Positions 32,980-41,915 of a stretch of 64,000 nucleotides of DNA are shown here, piece after piece. Location of the stretch: NCBI RefSeq assembly GCF_004117935.1, contig NZ_SDOY01000057.1, positions 1 to 64,000 on the forward strand, given 5' to 3'. Within the stretch, counting starts at the first letter, position 1, and every line of letters begins with the position of its first letter. Made by a program: the position numbers and the translations under genes. Under the pieces are notes generated by a model, which worked only from the letters and a program-made list of their open reading frames with translations, did not search any database and had not been told where the DNA came from. The DNA comes from Streptomyces roseicoloratus (GTDB lineage Bacteria > Actinomycetota > Actinomycetes > Streptomycetales > Streptomycetaceae).

Positions 32980-33735
32980 TCAGAAACCGCCGCGCGCGCC
33001 GCCGTCCACCGGGAGCATCACGCCCGTGAGGTAGGAGGCGGCGGGGGACAGCAGGAACGCGGCCGTGCGGCCGAACTCCTCCGGAGTGCCGTAGCGGCGC
33101 AGCGGGATCGCCGCCTCGCTCGCCGCGCGGGAGGCGTCCGCGTCGCCCGACAGCGCGTCGAGCTGACGGATCCGGTCGGTGGCGACCCGGCCCGGCAACA
33201 GGCCCACGACCCGGATGCCGCGCGGACCCAGGTCGTTGGCGAGGGACTTGGCGAAGCCGGCCAGGCCCGGCCGCAGACCGTTGGAGATCGCCAGACCCGG
33301 GATCGGCTCGTACACCGAACCGGACAGCACGAAGCCGATCACGCCGCCCTCCGGCAGCGTCTCGGCCGCCGCCCGGGCCAGCCGCACCGCGCCCAGGAAG
33401 ACGGTGTCGAACGCGGCAGCCCACTCCTCGTCGGTGTTGTCGGCGGCGAATCCCGGCGCCGGGCCGCCCACGCTGATCAGGACGCCGTCGAAGCCGCCGA
33501 ACCGGGACCGCGCCTCCGCGATCAGCCGGGCCGGGGTGCCCGGATCGGCGTTGTCGGCGGCGACGCCCGCCGCGCCCGGCCCGAGCGCGGCCGCCGCCTC
33601 GGCGACGGTCTTCTCCTCGCGCCCGGTGACCAGCACCTTCGCGCCCTCCGCGAGCAGCGCCTCCGCCGAGGCGCGGCCGAGCCCGCGGGTCGCGCCGGTC
33701 ACCACGTACACACGGTCCTTCAGTCCGAGATCCAT
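32980..33735 (-). CDS. SDR-family oxidoreductase with unusual active site
   Basis: 251-residue classical short-chain dehydrogenase fold. The nucleotide-binding motif TGATRGLGRASAEALL, a variant ISVGGPAPG in place of NNAG, the catalytic Ser region LSGSVYEP and the PVDGGARGGF end are present. The expected YxxxK is missing: the aligned segment reads LAISNGLRPGLAGFAKSL. A subgroup of actinobacterial SDRs shares this SNxxR pattern, so it may use a different proton relay. It is 5 bp upstream of nothing else on its strand, and the GH15 gene ends close behind it. Confidence 0.85.
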   Translation of the reverse strand: MDLGLKDRVYVVTGATRGLGRASAEALLAEGAKVLVTGREEKTVAEAAAALGPGAAGVAADNADPGTPARLIAEARSRFGGFDGVLISVGGPAPGFAADNTDEEWAAAFDTVFLGAVRLARAAAETLPEGGVIGFVLSGSVYEPIPGLAISNGLRPGLAGFAKSLANDLGPRGIRVVGLLPGRVATDRIRQLDALSGDADASRAASEAAIPLRRYGTPEEFGRTAAFLLSPAASYLTGVMLPVDGGARGGF

Positions 33736-33739
33736 GGGC

Positions 33740-35530
33740 CTATCCTGCCGCGCCGTCGTCCTCGGCGGCCAGCGCGAAGGCGGTGCCCACCAGCCCGATG
33801 TGGCTGAAGGCCTGCGGGAAGTTCCCCAGCTGGCGGCCCGTCACCGGGTCGTACTCCTCGGCGAGCAGGCCCACGTCGCTGCACAGTCCGACGAGCCGGT
33901 CGAACAGATCGCGGGCCTCCTTCACCCGGCCGGTCAGACACAGCGCGTCCGCCAGCCAGAACGAGCACACCAGGAAGGTGCCCTCCGTCCCCGGCAGTCC
34001 GTCGACCGAGACGCCCTCCGTCGAGTAGCGGCGCACGAAGCCGCCGTGCAGGAGCTCCGCCCTCACCGCGTCGATCGTCCCCGCCACCCGCGGGTCGTCC
34101 GGCGGCAGGAAGCCCACCAGCGGGATCAGCAGCGTCGCCGCGTCCAGCTCGCGCGAGCCGTACGCCTGCGTGAAGGTGTTCCGCCCGGGGTCGTAGCCCT
34201 TCGCGCACACCTCCGCGTGGACCTCGTCCCGCATCGCCCGCCAGCGCGCCGCGTCACCCGGCAGCGAAGGATCCTCCTCCAGGGTGCGCACCGCCCGGTC
34301 GGCGGCCACCCAGGCCATCACCTTGGAGTGCACGAAGTGCCGGCGCGGCCCGCGGATCTCCCACAGTCCTTCGTCGGGCTCCCGCCAGGTCGACTCCAGG
34401 AAGCCCAGCAGGCTCAGCTGCAGGTTCCAGGCGTGCCGCTCCGGCGGGATCCCGGCCCGCCGGGCCCGGAACAGCGAGTCCATGACCTCGCCGTAGACGT
34501 CGAGCTGGAGTTGCTCCACGGCCGCGTTCCCGGTCCGTACGGGTGCCGAGTCCGCGTAGCCGCGCAGCCAGGGCAGGGTCGTCTCGGACAGCCGGCGTTC
34601 GCCGGCGGGCCCGTACATGATCTGGAGGTCGGCCGGGTCGCCCGCCACCGCGCGCAGCAGCCAGTCGCGCCAGGCCGCGGCCTCCTCGACGTAGCCGGCG
34701 GACAGCAGCGCGCCGAGGGTCAGCGAGGAGTCGCGCAGCCAGCAGGCCCGGTAGTCCCAGTTGCGGACGCCGCCGATCTCCTCCGGCAGGGAGGTGGTGG
34801 GCGCGGCGACGATGCCGCCGGTCGGGGCGTAGGTGAGTGCCTTGAGGGTGATCAGGGAACGGACGACGGTGTCCCGGTGCGGGCCCCGGTAGGTGCAGCG
34901 GGCGGTCCACTCGCGCCAGTCGGCCAGCGACTGCTCCAGGGCCTCGTAGGGGTCGACGAGCGCCGGGCGCGGTTCGTGGGAGGGGTGCCAGGTGAGGACG
35001 AACGCCACCTTCTCGCCCTCGCCGACCGTGAACGAGGAGCAGGTCGCGTACTGCTGGCCCCAGGTCTTCACCGGCGGCTCGCTGCGCAGCCACACGGCGT
35101 CGGGGCCGGCGACGGCGACGCGGTGGCCGTCGGTGCGGCGCACCCACGGCACGATCGAGCCGTAGTCGAAGCGCAGCCGCAGCACGGCGCTCATCTCGAC
35201 GGACCCGCTGACGCCCTCGACGATCCGGACGACGTCGGGCGCCTTGTCGCGCTGCGGCATGAAGTCGACGACCTTGACCGTGCCGGTGCGGGTCTCCCAC
35301 ACGGTCTCCAGGACCAGGCTGTCCTCGGCGTACCGGCGGCGGGAACAGGTCGTGGCGCCCTTGGGCGCGATGCGCCAGTGGCCGTTGTCCTCGTCGCCGA
35401 GGAGGGCGGCGAAGCAGGCGGCCGAGTCGAAGCGGGGGAGACACAGCCAGTCGATCGACCCGTCGCGGCCGACGAGCGCGGCGGTCTGGAGATCGCCGAT
35501 GAGGGCGTAGTCGTCGATACGTTGCGTCAC
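33740..35530 (-). CDS. Glycoside hydrolase family 15 protein (trehalase/glucoamylase-like)
   Basis: 596-residue protein of the bacterial GH15 type. The N-terminal beta-sandwich has IDDYALIGDLQTAALVGRDGSIDWLCLPRFDS. The (alpha/alpha)6 barrel carries NWDYRACWLRDSSLTLGALL with the acid region, and EEYDPVTGRQLGNFPQAFSHIGLV with the proposed base Glu near the C-terminus. Actinobacterial relatives hydrolyse trehalose. No signal peptide, so intracellular. Upstream of and in the same direction as the SDR gene, with a 4-bp gap, suggesting one transcript. Confidence 0.88.
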   Translation of the reverse strand: MTQRIDDYALIGDLQTAALVGRDGSIDWLCLPRFDSAACFAALLGDEDNGHWRIAPKGATTCSRRRYAEDSLVLETVWETRTGTVKVVDFMPQRDKAPDVVRIVEGVSGSVEMSAVLRLRFDYGSIVPWVRRTDGHRVAVAGPDAVWLRSEPPVKTWGQQYATCSSFTVGEGEKVAFVLTWHPSHEPRPALVDPYEALEQSLADWREWTARCTYRGPHRDTVVRSLITLKALTYAPTGGIVAAPTTSLPEEIGGVRNWDYRACWLRDSSLTLGALLSAGYVEEAAAWRDWLLRAVAGDPADLQIMYGPAGERRLSETTLPWLRGYADSAPVRTGNAAVEQLQLDVYGEVMDSLFRARRAGIPPERHAWNLQLSLLGFLESTWREPDEGLWEIRGPRRHFVHSKVMAWVAADRAVRTLEEDPSLPGDAARWRAMRDEVHAEVCAKGYDPGRNTFTQAYGSRELDAATLLIPLVGFLPPDDPRVAGTIDAVRAELLHGGFVRRYSTEGVSVDGLPGTEGTFLVCSFWLADALCLTGRVKEARDLFDRLVGLCSDVGLLAEEYDPVTGRQLGNFPQAFSHIGLVGTAFALAAEDDGAAG

Positions 35531-35667
35531 GCTTTGGGCTGTTCCCGGAAGCGGCGGCGGTCAATCAGCCCCGGTGCGAACCCGGATGCCCGCGCGGCTC
35601 GCGGACAGGCCCGCCGCGGGCTCGCCGGCCGGCCGGCGAGCGCCCGGCCGAGGGGGCGGGACCGGGT

Positions 35668-36471
35668 TCAGGCCGTCGCCCCCGCGGGCTCGGGCGTCTC
35701 CTCCGCCTCGTCCGACGCGCGGGCCGCCGCCTCGCGGTCGCGCTTCTCGCGGCGGACCAGGATCACCCAGCCGACCGGGACCCCGGCGGTGAACAGCCAC
35801 CACTGGATCGCGTACGCCATGTGCGCGCCGATCGAGTCGTGGTCGGGGTCGGCGATCTGCTCGGGGGTGCCGCCGGCCGCTTCCGGCGCGGTCTGCTGGA
35901 TGTAGCCGCCGACCACGGCGCGGCCGAGCAGCTGGGCCTGCTGCCTGCTGTCGATCAGCATCACCTGACGGTCCGGCAGGCCCTTGAGGTCCTTGATGCC
36001 GCTGGCGCCGGTGGTCTCGTCGGCCATCAGCCGGCCGGTGACGGTGACCTCGCCCCTGGGCGCGGGCGGCACGTCGGGGTAGGCGCGCTGGTCGTCGGCG
36101 GTCGGGATCCAGCCGCGGTTGACCATGACGACCTTGCCGTCGCGGAGGACCAGCGGGGTCAGGACGTGGAAGCCGACCCGCTCGTCCTTGGAGACGCGGC
36201 GGCGCACGACCACCTCGTGCGCGGTGTCGAAGGTGCCGGTGGCGGTGACGTGCCGCCAGTAGTCGGCGCGCGGGACGGTGTGCCCGGGCGAGGTGAGCTC
36301 CTCGACGGGGACGGGCTTCGCCGCGAGGTTGTCCGCGATCAGGGCGTTCTGGGCGACCCGGCGCTCGTGCCGGTGGAACTGCCAGAAGCCCAGCTCGATC
36401 ATCACGGGGATGAGGACGAGGGCCACGAGGGTGAGGATCACCCACTGCCGGGACAACAGGAAGCGGTACAC
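35668..36471 (-). CDS. SURF1 family protein
   Basis: 267-residue SURF1 protein, which helps assemble the aa3 cytochrome c oxidase. Two membrane helices frame it: VILTLVALVLIPVMIELGFWQF at the N-terminus and AIQWWLFTAGVPVGWVILV near the C-terminus. Between them lie the conserved GFHVLTPLVLRDGKVVMVNRGWIP and the Tyr/Gln-rich ends. The GTG at 36471 gives the usual MYRFLLSRQW-like start; a TTG at 36486 is the alternative. The C-terminus is charged (EETPEPAG). Confidence 0.9.
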   Translation of the reverse strand: MYRFLLSRQWVILTLVALVLIPVMIELGFWQFHRHERRVAQNALIADNLAAKPVPVEELTSPGHTVPRADYWRHVTATGTFDTAHEVVVRRRVSKDERVGFHVLTPLVLRDGKVVMVNRGWIPTADDQRAYPDVPPAPRGEVTVTGRLMADETTGASGIKDLKGLPDRQVMLIDSRQQAQLLGRAVVGGYIQQTAPEAAGGTPEQIADPDHDSIGAHMAYAIQWWLFTAGVPVGWVILVRREKRDREAAARASDEAEETPEPAGATA

Positions 36472-36526
36472 CCCATGACCGTACAACTCGGTCGACGGGG
36501 TGACCGCACGGGGGTTCCGGGTGACG

Positions 36527-36592
36527 GGATCGAGCCGGGGACCGAGCCGCGGATCGAGCAGAGGATCGAGCAGAGGATCGAGCAGAGGATCG
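36527..36592. repeat. 12-bp tandem repeat carrying GATC
   Basis: Five and a half 12-bp units of GGATCGAGCAGA type run from 36527 to 36592; three are identical. GATC recurs at 36528, 36552, 36564, 36576 and 36588. It lies between the SURF1 start and the stop of the zinc-binding protein gene. Confidence 0.85.
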
Positions 36593-36597
36593 TTTCG

Positions 36598-36831
36598 TCA
36601 CACCTTGTCGACGATGCCCACCTTCCCCTCCGCGCGGGCGCAGTGGCCGCCGCAGTACCAGCTGCCGCCGACCTCGACGCCCTGGCCGATGATCTGGACC
36701 CGGCAGTGCTCGCAGATGGGCGCCATGCGGTGGATGGCGCAGGCGAAGCAGTCGAAGACGTGCACCGCGCCCTGCGCGTGCACCTCGAAGGACATGCCGT
36801 AATCGTTTCCGCAGACCTCACAACGTGCCAT
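36598..36831 (-). CDS. Small multi-cysteine zinc-ribbon protein
   Basis: 77-residue protein with paired metal ligands: CEVC at the start, CFAC in the middle, CEHC, then CGGHC. The arrangement fits two zinc-ribbon or LIM-like knuckles. The rest is GNDYGMSFEVHAQGAVHVFD, a short beta hairpin. A conserved Streptomyces protein of unknown role; it could bind nucleic acid or protein. It ends six bases from a GATC tandem repeat and follows the exonuclease gene on the same strand. Confidence 0.82.
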   Translation of the reverse strand: MARCEVCGNDYGMSFEVHAQGAVHVFDCFACAIHRMAPICEHCRVQIIGQGVEVGGSWYCGGHCARAEGKVGIVDKV

Positions 36832-36912
36832 GCGCCACAGGGTGGCGCCGCGGGCGGGCGAAGGCCGGGCGGCGCGCCCGGTCCGCGCCGGCCCGTCACT
36901 CGTCTGCCGTCG

Positions 36913-37881
36913 TCATTCGTCTGCCGGGGCCACGTCGCGCAGCAGCTGGGTGAAGGCCGCCTCGTCGACGACCGGCGTGCCGTACGACTTCGCCTTCAGG
37001 GTCTTGCCGGTGGCCGAGTCCGGGTCGTTGGTGACCAGCAGGCTGGTGAGCCGCGACACACTGCTCGCCACGTGCAGTCCCGCCTCGGTCGCCCGGTCCT
37101 CCAGGAGTTCGCGGTCGATCGAGGTGTCACCGGAGAACGCCACCCGCATGCCCTGCTTGAGCGGTTTGTCCGACTCGTACCGTCCGGGGTTCGGGTACGG
37201 GCACGGCGGCCGCTTCCGCGACGGCCGCCAGGTGTTGCCCCGGTAGGAGGCCTGGTACCCGATCCGCGGCCGCTCCGGCGCGGGCGCCCACTCGGTCAGC
37301 GGCCGGCACTCGAGCAGCGGCAGCCGCACGTTCCGCTCGGCGGCGGCGTGCAGGCTCGGCCGGAAGGCCTCCGCGAGCACCCGGGCGTCGTCCAGCGCGT
37401 TGTGCGCCCGCTGCTGCACGACGCCGAAGTGCGCGGCGAGCGACTCCAGCTTGTGGTTGGGCAGCGGCAGCGACAGCTCCTTGGACAGCGCGATGGTGCA
37501 CAGCCGCTGCCGCACGGGCGCGGCGCCCTCCGCCCGCGCGTACTCACGGGCGATCATCTGCCAGTCGAACATCGCGTTGTGCGCGACGAGCACCCGGCCC
37601 TCCAGGCGCGCCGAGAACTCCTCGGCGATCTCCGGGAAGAGCGGCGCGCCCTCGAGGACGTCGCTGGTGAGTCCGTGGATCCACACCGGCCCGGGGTCGC
37701 GCTCGGGGTTGACCAGGGTGTACCAGTGGTCCTCCACGTTCCCCTGGGCGTCCAGCCGGTAGACGGCAGCCGACACTATCCGGTCGTCGCGGGCGAGGCC
37801 GGTGGTCTCCACGTCGACGACCGCGTACCCCTGCGGGTACGCGGCCGGCCACGTCGCTGCTGTCGTACGGTCGTCGAGCAT
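36913..37881 (-). CDS. DEDDh exonuclease with C-terminal BRCT domain
   Basis: 322-residue 3'-5' exonuclease related to DNA polymerase III epsilon. Exo I is VVDVETTGL (Asp/Glu), Exo II is LVAHNAMFDWQM (Asp), and Exo III is RAHNALDDARVLAEAF with the His and last Asp. A Pro/Arg linker leads to a BRCT domain (KQGMRVAFSGDTSIDRELLEDRATEAGLHVASSVSRLTSLLVTND). It probably trims DNA ends in repair. The ATG at 37881 follows the stop of a degraded TetR gene by two bases and has no clear RBS. Confidence 0.9.
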   Translation of the reverse strand: MLDDRTTAATWPAAYPQGYAVVDVETTGLARDDRIVSAAVYRLDAQGNVEDHWYTLVNPERDPGPVWIHGLTSDVLEGAPLFPEIAEEFSARLEGRVLVAHNAMFDWQMIAREYARAEGAAPVRQRLCTIALSKELSLPLPNHKLESLAAHFGVVQQRAHNALDDARVLAEAFRPSLHAAAERNVRLPLLECRPLTEWAPAPERPRIGYQASYRGNTWRPSRKRPPCPYPNPGRYESDKPLKQGMRVAFSGDTSIDRELLEDRATEAGLHVASSVSRLTSLLVTNDPDSATGKTLKAKSYGTPVVDEAAFTQLLRDVAPADE

Positions 37882-37883
37882 GG

Positions 37884-38620
37884 TCAATGAGAATACGGCC
37901 CGGGACCGACAGCACCGCCGCCGGTGTCCCGATTCGATGCTCCCGGTGTCCGGATCCACGGCCGGATCCGCCCGGACTCCTCCGTCGGGGCCTTCCGCAG
38001 AAGGCCCGTCAGCAGTGCCCGCACCGCCACCCGGAAGAGGTGCTCGGCGTCGACCGGGGCGGCGGCGAGCGCGCGGGCCGGGTCCGGGTCCGGCACGTCC
38101 CCGGCGCCGGCCGTCCCGCCGTCCACAACTCCGTCCCGCCGGGCGGCCGGACGGGGGAGCGCTCGCGGTGGCGCTCGACGAGGACGTGGCCGACGACCTG
38201 GAACCGGACCGCGCGGACCGGCTCGGCGGCCCGGGCGCCGCGCAGTCCGGCCGCGTGGGCCTCGTGGACCAGGGCGCGCTGGGCGGGCAGGAACACGTGC
38301 TCCGTCAGGCCGCGTTCATGGACCATCGCGACCAGGCGCGGGCGCTCGCGCCGCGCGCGGCGCGGCAGGACGGCCACCGAGGCGTTCCGCTCGGCCGGGC
38401 CCGCGCCGCGCGGCCGGAGGGTGCCGAGGTCGGCGACCGTGTGCGCGACGAGCGCGTCGAGCGGCGACTCGCGGTTGCCGACGTGCCGGCAGACGGCTTC
38501 GACCTCGACCTCGACCTCGACCTCCTCGACCGTCTCGCGGCCGTCCACGGCCCGTCCGTCGAGGAGGTCGCCCGGCCCCTGGGCAAGGCCCCCGAAGGCG
38601 CCACCAGCCCCGCCTTCGCC
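37884..38620 (-). pseudogene. Degraded TetR-type regulator gene
   Basis: On the minus strand CRHVGNRESPLDALVAH matches the end of a TetR helix-turn-helix, and the following region to VVGHVLVERHRERSPV looks like a TetR ligand domain. The frame must shift near 38120-38140 to continue into PDPARALAAAPVDAEHLFRVAVRALLTGLLRKAP, the usual C-terminal helix, ending at 37884. Upstream of the HTH the sequence is not recognisable and contains a GACCTC hexamer repeated four times (38501-38524), read as EVEVEVEV. The 5' limit is approximate. Base-call error is an alternative to true decay. Confidence 0.5.
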
Positions 38621-38671
38621 CCGGGCGGGTCGGTCCGCGTCCGGTGACGCACCGGGTGCGACCCTCCAGGA

Positions 38672-39385
38672 GTGACTGAAGCGCCCCCACACGACGAGGC
38701 CCACGGCGGCGGCCTCGGCTCCCGGCTCAACTGGCTCCGGGCCGCCGTGCTCGGAGCCAACGACGGAGTCGTCTCCACCGCGGGTCTCGTCGTCGGCGTC
38801 GCGGGCGCCACCGGGTCACGGGCCGCGCTGCTCACCGCGGGCCTCGCCGGGCTGCTCGCCGGCTCGATGTCCATGGCCGCCGGGGAGTACGTCTCCGTCT
38901 CCACCCAACGCGACTCCGAGAAGGCCGCGCTCGCCCAGGAACGCCGCGAGCTGCGCGAGCAGCCCGAGGCCGAACTCGCCGAACTCACCGCGCTCCTGGC
39001 CCGTCGCGGCCTGTCCCCGGACGTCGCCCGCGAGGCCGCCGAGCAGCTCACCGAACGCGACGCCCTGCGCGCCCACGCCCGCGTCGAACTCGGCATCGAC
39101 CCCGACGACCTCACCAACCCCTGGCACGCCGCCGGCGCCAGCTTCCTCGCCTTCACCGCCGGCGCCCTGCTCCCGCTCGTGGCGATCGTGCTGCCCCCGA
39201 CCGCCCACCGCCTCTGGATCACCGTCCTCTCCGTCCTGGCCGCCCTGACCTTCACCGGCTGGTCCTCCGCCCGCCTCGGCGCCGCCCCGCCCGTCCCCGC
39301 CGTCCTCCGCAACGTCTGCGGCGGCGCCCTGGCGATGGCGGTGACCTACGGCGCGGGGTCGCTGCTGGGGGCGGCGGGGATCTAG
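38672..39385 (+). CDS. VIT1/CCC1-family transporter
   Basis: 237-residue membrane protein of the vacuolar iron transporter family. Helix 1 carries RAAVLGANDGVVSTAGLVVGVAGA, followed by AGLLAGSMSMAAGEYVSVSTQRDSE with the key Met and Glu residues, a charged cytoplasmic helical stretch, then three more helices ending AMAVTYGAGSLLGAA. Members export Fe or Mn. The GTG start overlaps the AGGAG, so the true initiation mode is uncertain. Confidence 0.9.
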   Translation: MTEAPPHDEAHGGGLGSRLNWLRAAVLGANDGVVSTAGLVVGVAGATGSRAALLTAGLAGLLAGSMSMAAGEYVSVSTQRDSEKAALAQERRELREQPEAELAELTALLARRGLSPDVAREAAEQLTERDALRAHARVELGIDPDDLTNPWHAAGASFLAFTAGALLPLVAIVLPPTAHRLWITVLSVLAALTFTGWSSARLGAAPPVPAVLRNVCGGALAMAVTYGAGSLLGAAGI

Positions 39386-39468
39386 GCGCATCGATCACGA
39401 GCGTCGCGAGCGATGTACCCAGGGCACGCGTCGGACGTGTGTCGGCGGAGGGCCGGACCGCGCGCGAT

Positions 39469-39486
39469 GTACGGTGACCGTCGTAC
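39469..39486. promoter_or_regulatory. Inverted repeat before the alcohol dehydrogenase gene
   Basis: GTACG and CGTAC are separated by 8 bp (39469-39486), 25 bp before the dehydrogenase start. A possible operator; no regulator gene is adjacent. Confidence 0.3.
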
Positions 39487-39510
39487 GACCAGCGGAAGCA
39501 GCGAGGACCC

Positions 39511-40554
39511 ATGCGCGCCACCACCATCCACGCCCCCTTCGACATGCGCGTGGAGGACGTGCCCGACCCCGTGATCCAGGAGGCCACGGACGTCCTCGTC
39601 CGCGTGGTCCGCGCCTGCATCTGCGGCAGCGACCTCTGGGCCTACCGCGGCGCGTCCGCCCGCAGGCCCGGACAGCGCATCGGGCACGAGTTCCTCGGGA
39701 TCGTGGAGGAGACCGGCGCCGAGGTGCGTGACGTCGCCCGCGGCGACCTCGTCGTCGCGCCCTTCGTCTGGTCCGACGGCACTTGCGACTACTGCGCCGA
39801 GGGCCTGCAGACCTCCTGTCCCAACGGCGGCTTCTGGGGCTCCGTCGGCTCCGACGGCGGCCAGGGCGAGGCCGTACGGGTCCCCTTCGCCGACGGCACC
39901 CTCGTCAAGCTGCCCGCCGACGCCGCCTCCGACGACCGCCTGCTCACCGCGCTCCTCGCCCTCTCCGACGTCATGGGCACCGGCCACCACGCCGCCCTCG
40001 GCGCCGGCGTCCGCAAGGGCGCCACCGTCGCCGTCGTCGGTGACGGCGCCGTCGGCCTGTGCGGCGTGCTCGCCGCCAGGCGGCTCGGTGCCGAACGGAT
40101 CATCGCCCTCGGCCGGCACACCGCCCGTACCGACATCGCCCGCGCCTTCGGCGCCACCGACGTCGTCGCCGAGCGCGGCGAGGCCGCCGAGGCCGCCGTG
40201 CGCGAGCTCACCGGCGGCCAGGGCGCCCACGCCGTGATCGAGGCCGTCGGCACCGAGCAGTCCATGCGCACCGCCGTGAACATCACCCGCGACGGCGGCT
40301 CCGTCGGCCACGTCGGCGTCCCGCACGGCAGCCACACCGGACTCGACCTGTCCGTCATGTTCGACCGCAACATCGCCCTGCGCGGCGGCGTCGCCCCGGT
40401 CCGCGCCTACCTGCCCGAGCTGCTCCCGGACGTCCTGGACGGCACGATCGACCCGTCTCCGGTGTTCGACCTCACCGTCGGCCTCGAAGACGTCCCCGAC
40501 GGCTACCGGGCCATGGACGAGCGCACCGCCCTGAAGGTCCTCGTCACGCCGTGA
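39511..40554 (+). CDS. Zinc-dependent alcohol dehydrogenase (MDR family)
   Basis: 347-residue medium-chain dehydrogenase. Catalytic zinc ligands lie in CICGSDLWAYRG and GHEFLGIVEE. The structural-zinc lobe is altered: the segment reads SDGTCDYCAEGLQTSCPNGG, with three Cys visible. NAD(P) binding is at VAVVGDGAVGLCGVLAA, followed by EAVGTEQSM. Its substrate cannot be named. The 3' end overlaps the convergent CoA-transferase gene by 11 bp. Confidence 0.9.
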   Translation: MRATTIHAPFDMRVEDVPDPVIQEATDVLVRVVRACICGSDLWAYRGASARRPGQRIGHEFLGIVEETGAEVRDVARGDLVVAPFVWSDGTCDYCAEGLQTSCPNGGFWGSVGSDGGQGEAVRVPFADGTLVKLPADAASDDRLLTALLALSDVMGTGHHAALGAGVRKGATVAVVGDGAVGLCGVLAARRLGAERIIALGRHTARTDIARAFGATDVVAERGEAAEAAVRELTGGQGAHAVIEAVGTEQSMRTAVNITRDGGSVGHVGVPHGSHTGLDLSVMFDRNIALRGGVAPVRAYLPELLPDVLDGTIDPSPVFDLTVGLEDVPDGYRAMDERTALKVLVTP

Positions 40555-41845
40555 GCCAGGCGGGCGCGTCGACCCCCGCCACGCCCGGCGGGCGCGACCA
40601 GCCCGCCGGGCCGCCCTCGTACGACACGGGCGAGAGCGCGTACCGCAGCCGGCCCAGCGGGCCCTCCGACTCCCTGAGGTGGTCCTCCGGCTCGTACCGC
40701 GGCAGCCCGTGCGCCAGCCAGTGCCCGGTCTGCGCCAGCGCCAGCCGGACGAGCCGGGTGCCGCCGTCCCGGTCCTGCTCGGTCAGCGAGCGGAGCACGG
40801 CCGCCGCGAGCAGATAGCCGGTGCCGTGGTCCAGGGCCTGGGCCGGCAGCGCGCCCGGCCCGTCCGCCGAGCCCTCCACGGCCGCGATGCCCGTCGCCAC
40901 CTGGACGAGGCTGTCGAAGCCGCGCCGCCCGCCCCAGGGCCCGTAGTCGCCCCAGGCCGAGAGCCGGGCGACGACCAGGCCGGGCCGGTGCAGGTCGAAC
41001 CGGTCGAGCGCGCCCGGGCGGTAGCCGGTCACCAGCACGTCGGCCGCGTCGAGGAGTTCGCCGAAGGCACGCCGGTCGGACGGACTGTCCAGGTCGAGGG
41101 CGGCCGTCCGCTTCCCGACGTCGGTGTCCGCGTGCGCGTCCGGCAGTTCGGGACGGCCCGGCGGGTCGATCCGCAGCACGTCCGCGCCCAGCAGCGCGAG
41201 CGTCCGGGTGGCCACCGGGCCCGCGATGACCCGCGTCAGGTCGAGCACCCGCAGCGGCCCGCCGGAACGCCGCCTCGGCGCGGCCTCGTCGAGCCGTTCC
41301 CGGGTCAGCAGCGGACGGGCCGCCACCGCGCGGCCCTGCTCGTGCGCCGCCCACTCCTCGGGCGTGCGCAGCGCCACCGCCAGGCCCCCGGCCGCGTACA
41401 CGGCCGTCTCGACCTCGACCGCCCTCCGCTCGGCGATCGCCGCCGCCACCGCGTCCACGGAGTCGTCCGTGCCCAGGGCGGTCAGCAGCGCCGCCCGGTG
41501 GTGCGGATAGTTGGCGTGGGTGCGGACCCAGCCGTCGGCAGCCCGCCAGAAGCGCGAGAGCGGCGCGAAGGACACCGGCACCCGCCCGTCCACGCGCAGA
41601 TGGCGTTCGCTCACGAAGGCGGTGGCGACCGCCCCGTCGTCCACCCGGACCCGGCCCGGCAGCCCGGCCCGTTCCACCGCGGCCAGCGAGCACACGGCGA
41701 CCGTCGCCCGCGCCAGGTCCATCACCGGGAGGCGGGCCGGGAGCAGCCCGGAGACCCCGCCGTGGTCCACCCGGTCGAGCAGGGCGGCATCGCCGCCGAG
41801 AGCCGACCACAACAACTTCGTACCCGTACGCACCGTGGTGTCCAT
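40544..41845 (-). CDS. CaiB/BaiF CoA-transferase (family III)
   Basis: 433-residue family III CoA-transferase. The core motif LRVLDLTRVIAGPVATRTLALLGADVLRIDPPGRPELPD lies near residue 205, with the catalytic Asp expected shortly after in the ADTDVGKRTAALDLDSPSDR segment, and ARLSAWGDYGPWGGRRGFDSLVQVATGIA follows. An unusual feature is an extra N-terminal domain of about 190 residues that is a degraded copy of the same fold, as in duplicated members. Start ATG 41845 chosen; a GTG at 41872 is possible. Confidence 0.85.
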   Translation of the reverse strand: MDTTVRTGTKLLWSALGGDAALLDRVDHGGVSGLLPARLPVMDLARATVAVCSLAAVERAGLPGRVRVDDGAVATAFVSERHLRVDGRVPVSFAPLSRFWRAADGWVRTHANYPHHRAALLTALGTDDSVDAVAAAIAERRAVEVETAVYAAGGLAVALRTPEEWAAHEQGRAVAARPLLTRERLDEAAPRRRSGGPLRVLDLTRVIAGPVATRTLALLGADVLRIDPPGRPELPDAHADTDVGKRTAALDLDSPSDRRAFGELLDAADVLVTGYRPGALDRFDLHRPGLVVARLSAWGDYGPWGGRRGFDSLVQVATGIAAVEGSADGPGALPAQALDHGTGYLLAAAVLRSLTEQDRDGGTRLVRLALAQTGHWLAHGLPRYEPEDHLRESEGPLGRLRYALSPVSYEGGPAGWSRPPGVAGVDAPAWLTA

Positions 41846-41862
41846 GGGAGAACTATGAACCC

Positions 41863-41885
41863 CCCGTGGCACTCAGTGCCACGGG
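41863..41885. promoter_or_regulatory. 23-bp perfect palindrome before the CoA-transferase gene
   Basis: Arms CCCGTGGCACT and AGTGCCACGGG around a single C lie 18 bp upstream of the CoA-transferase start. With a one-base centre it suits a dimeric operator better than a terminator. Confidence 0.5.
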
Positions 41886-41915
41886 CGGTCGTCCACCGGT
41901 GATGCGCCCACGGCT

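Noticed and set aside
36527..36592. CRISPR array
   Set aside because: Contiguous 12-bp units without spacers; the other tandem repeats are likewise spacerless and no cas genes are present.
37924..38679. Rightward protein with VALDEDVADDLEPDRADRLGG over the TetR remnant
   Set aside because: The minus strand shows TetR-like sequence with slightly higher GC3; the plus frame has no recognisable domain and no RBS.
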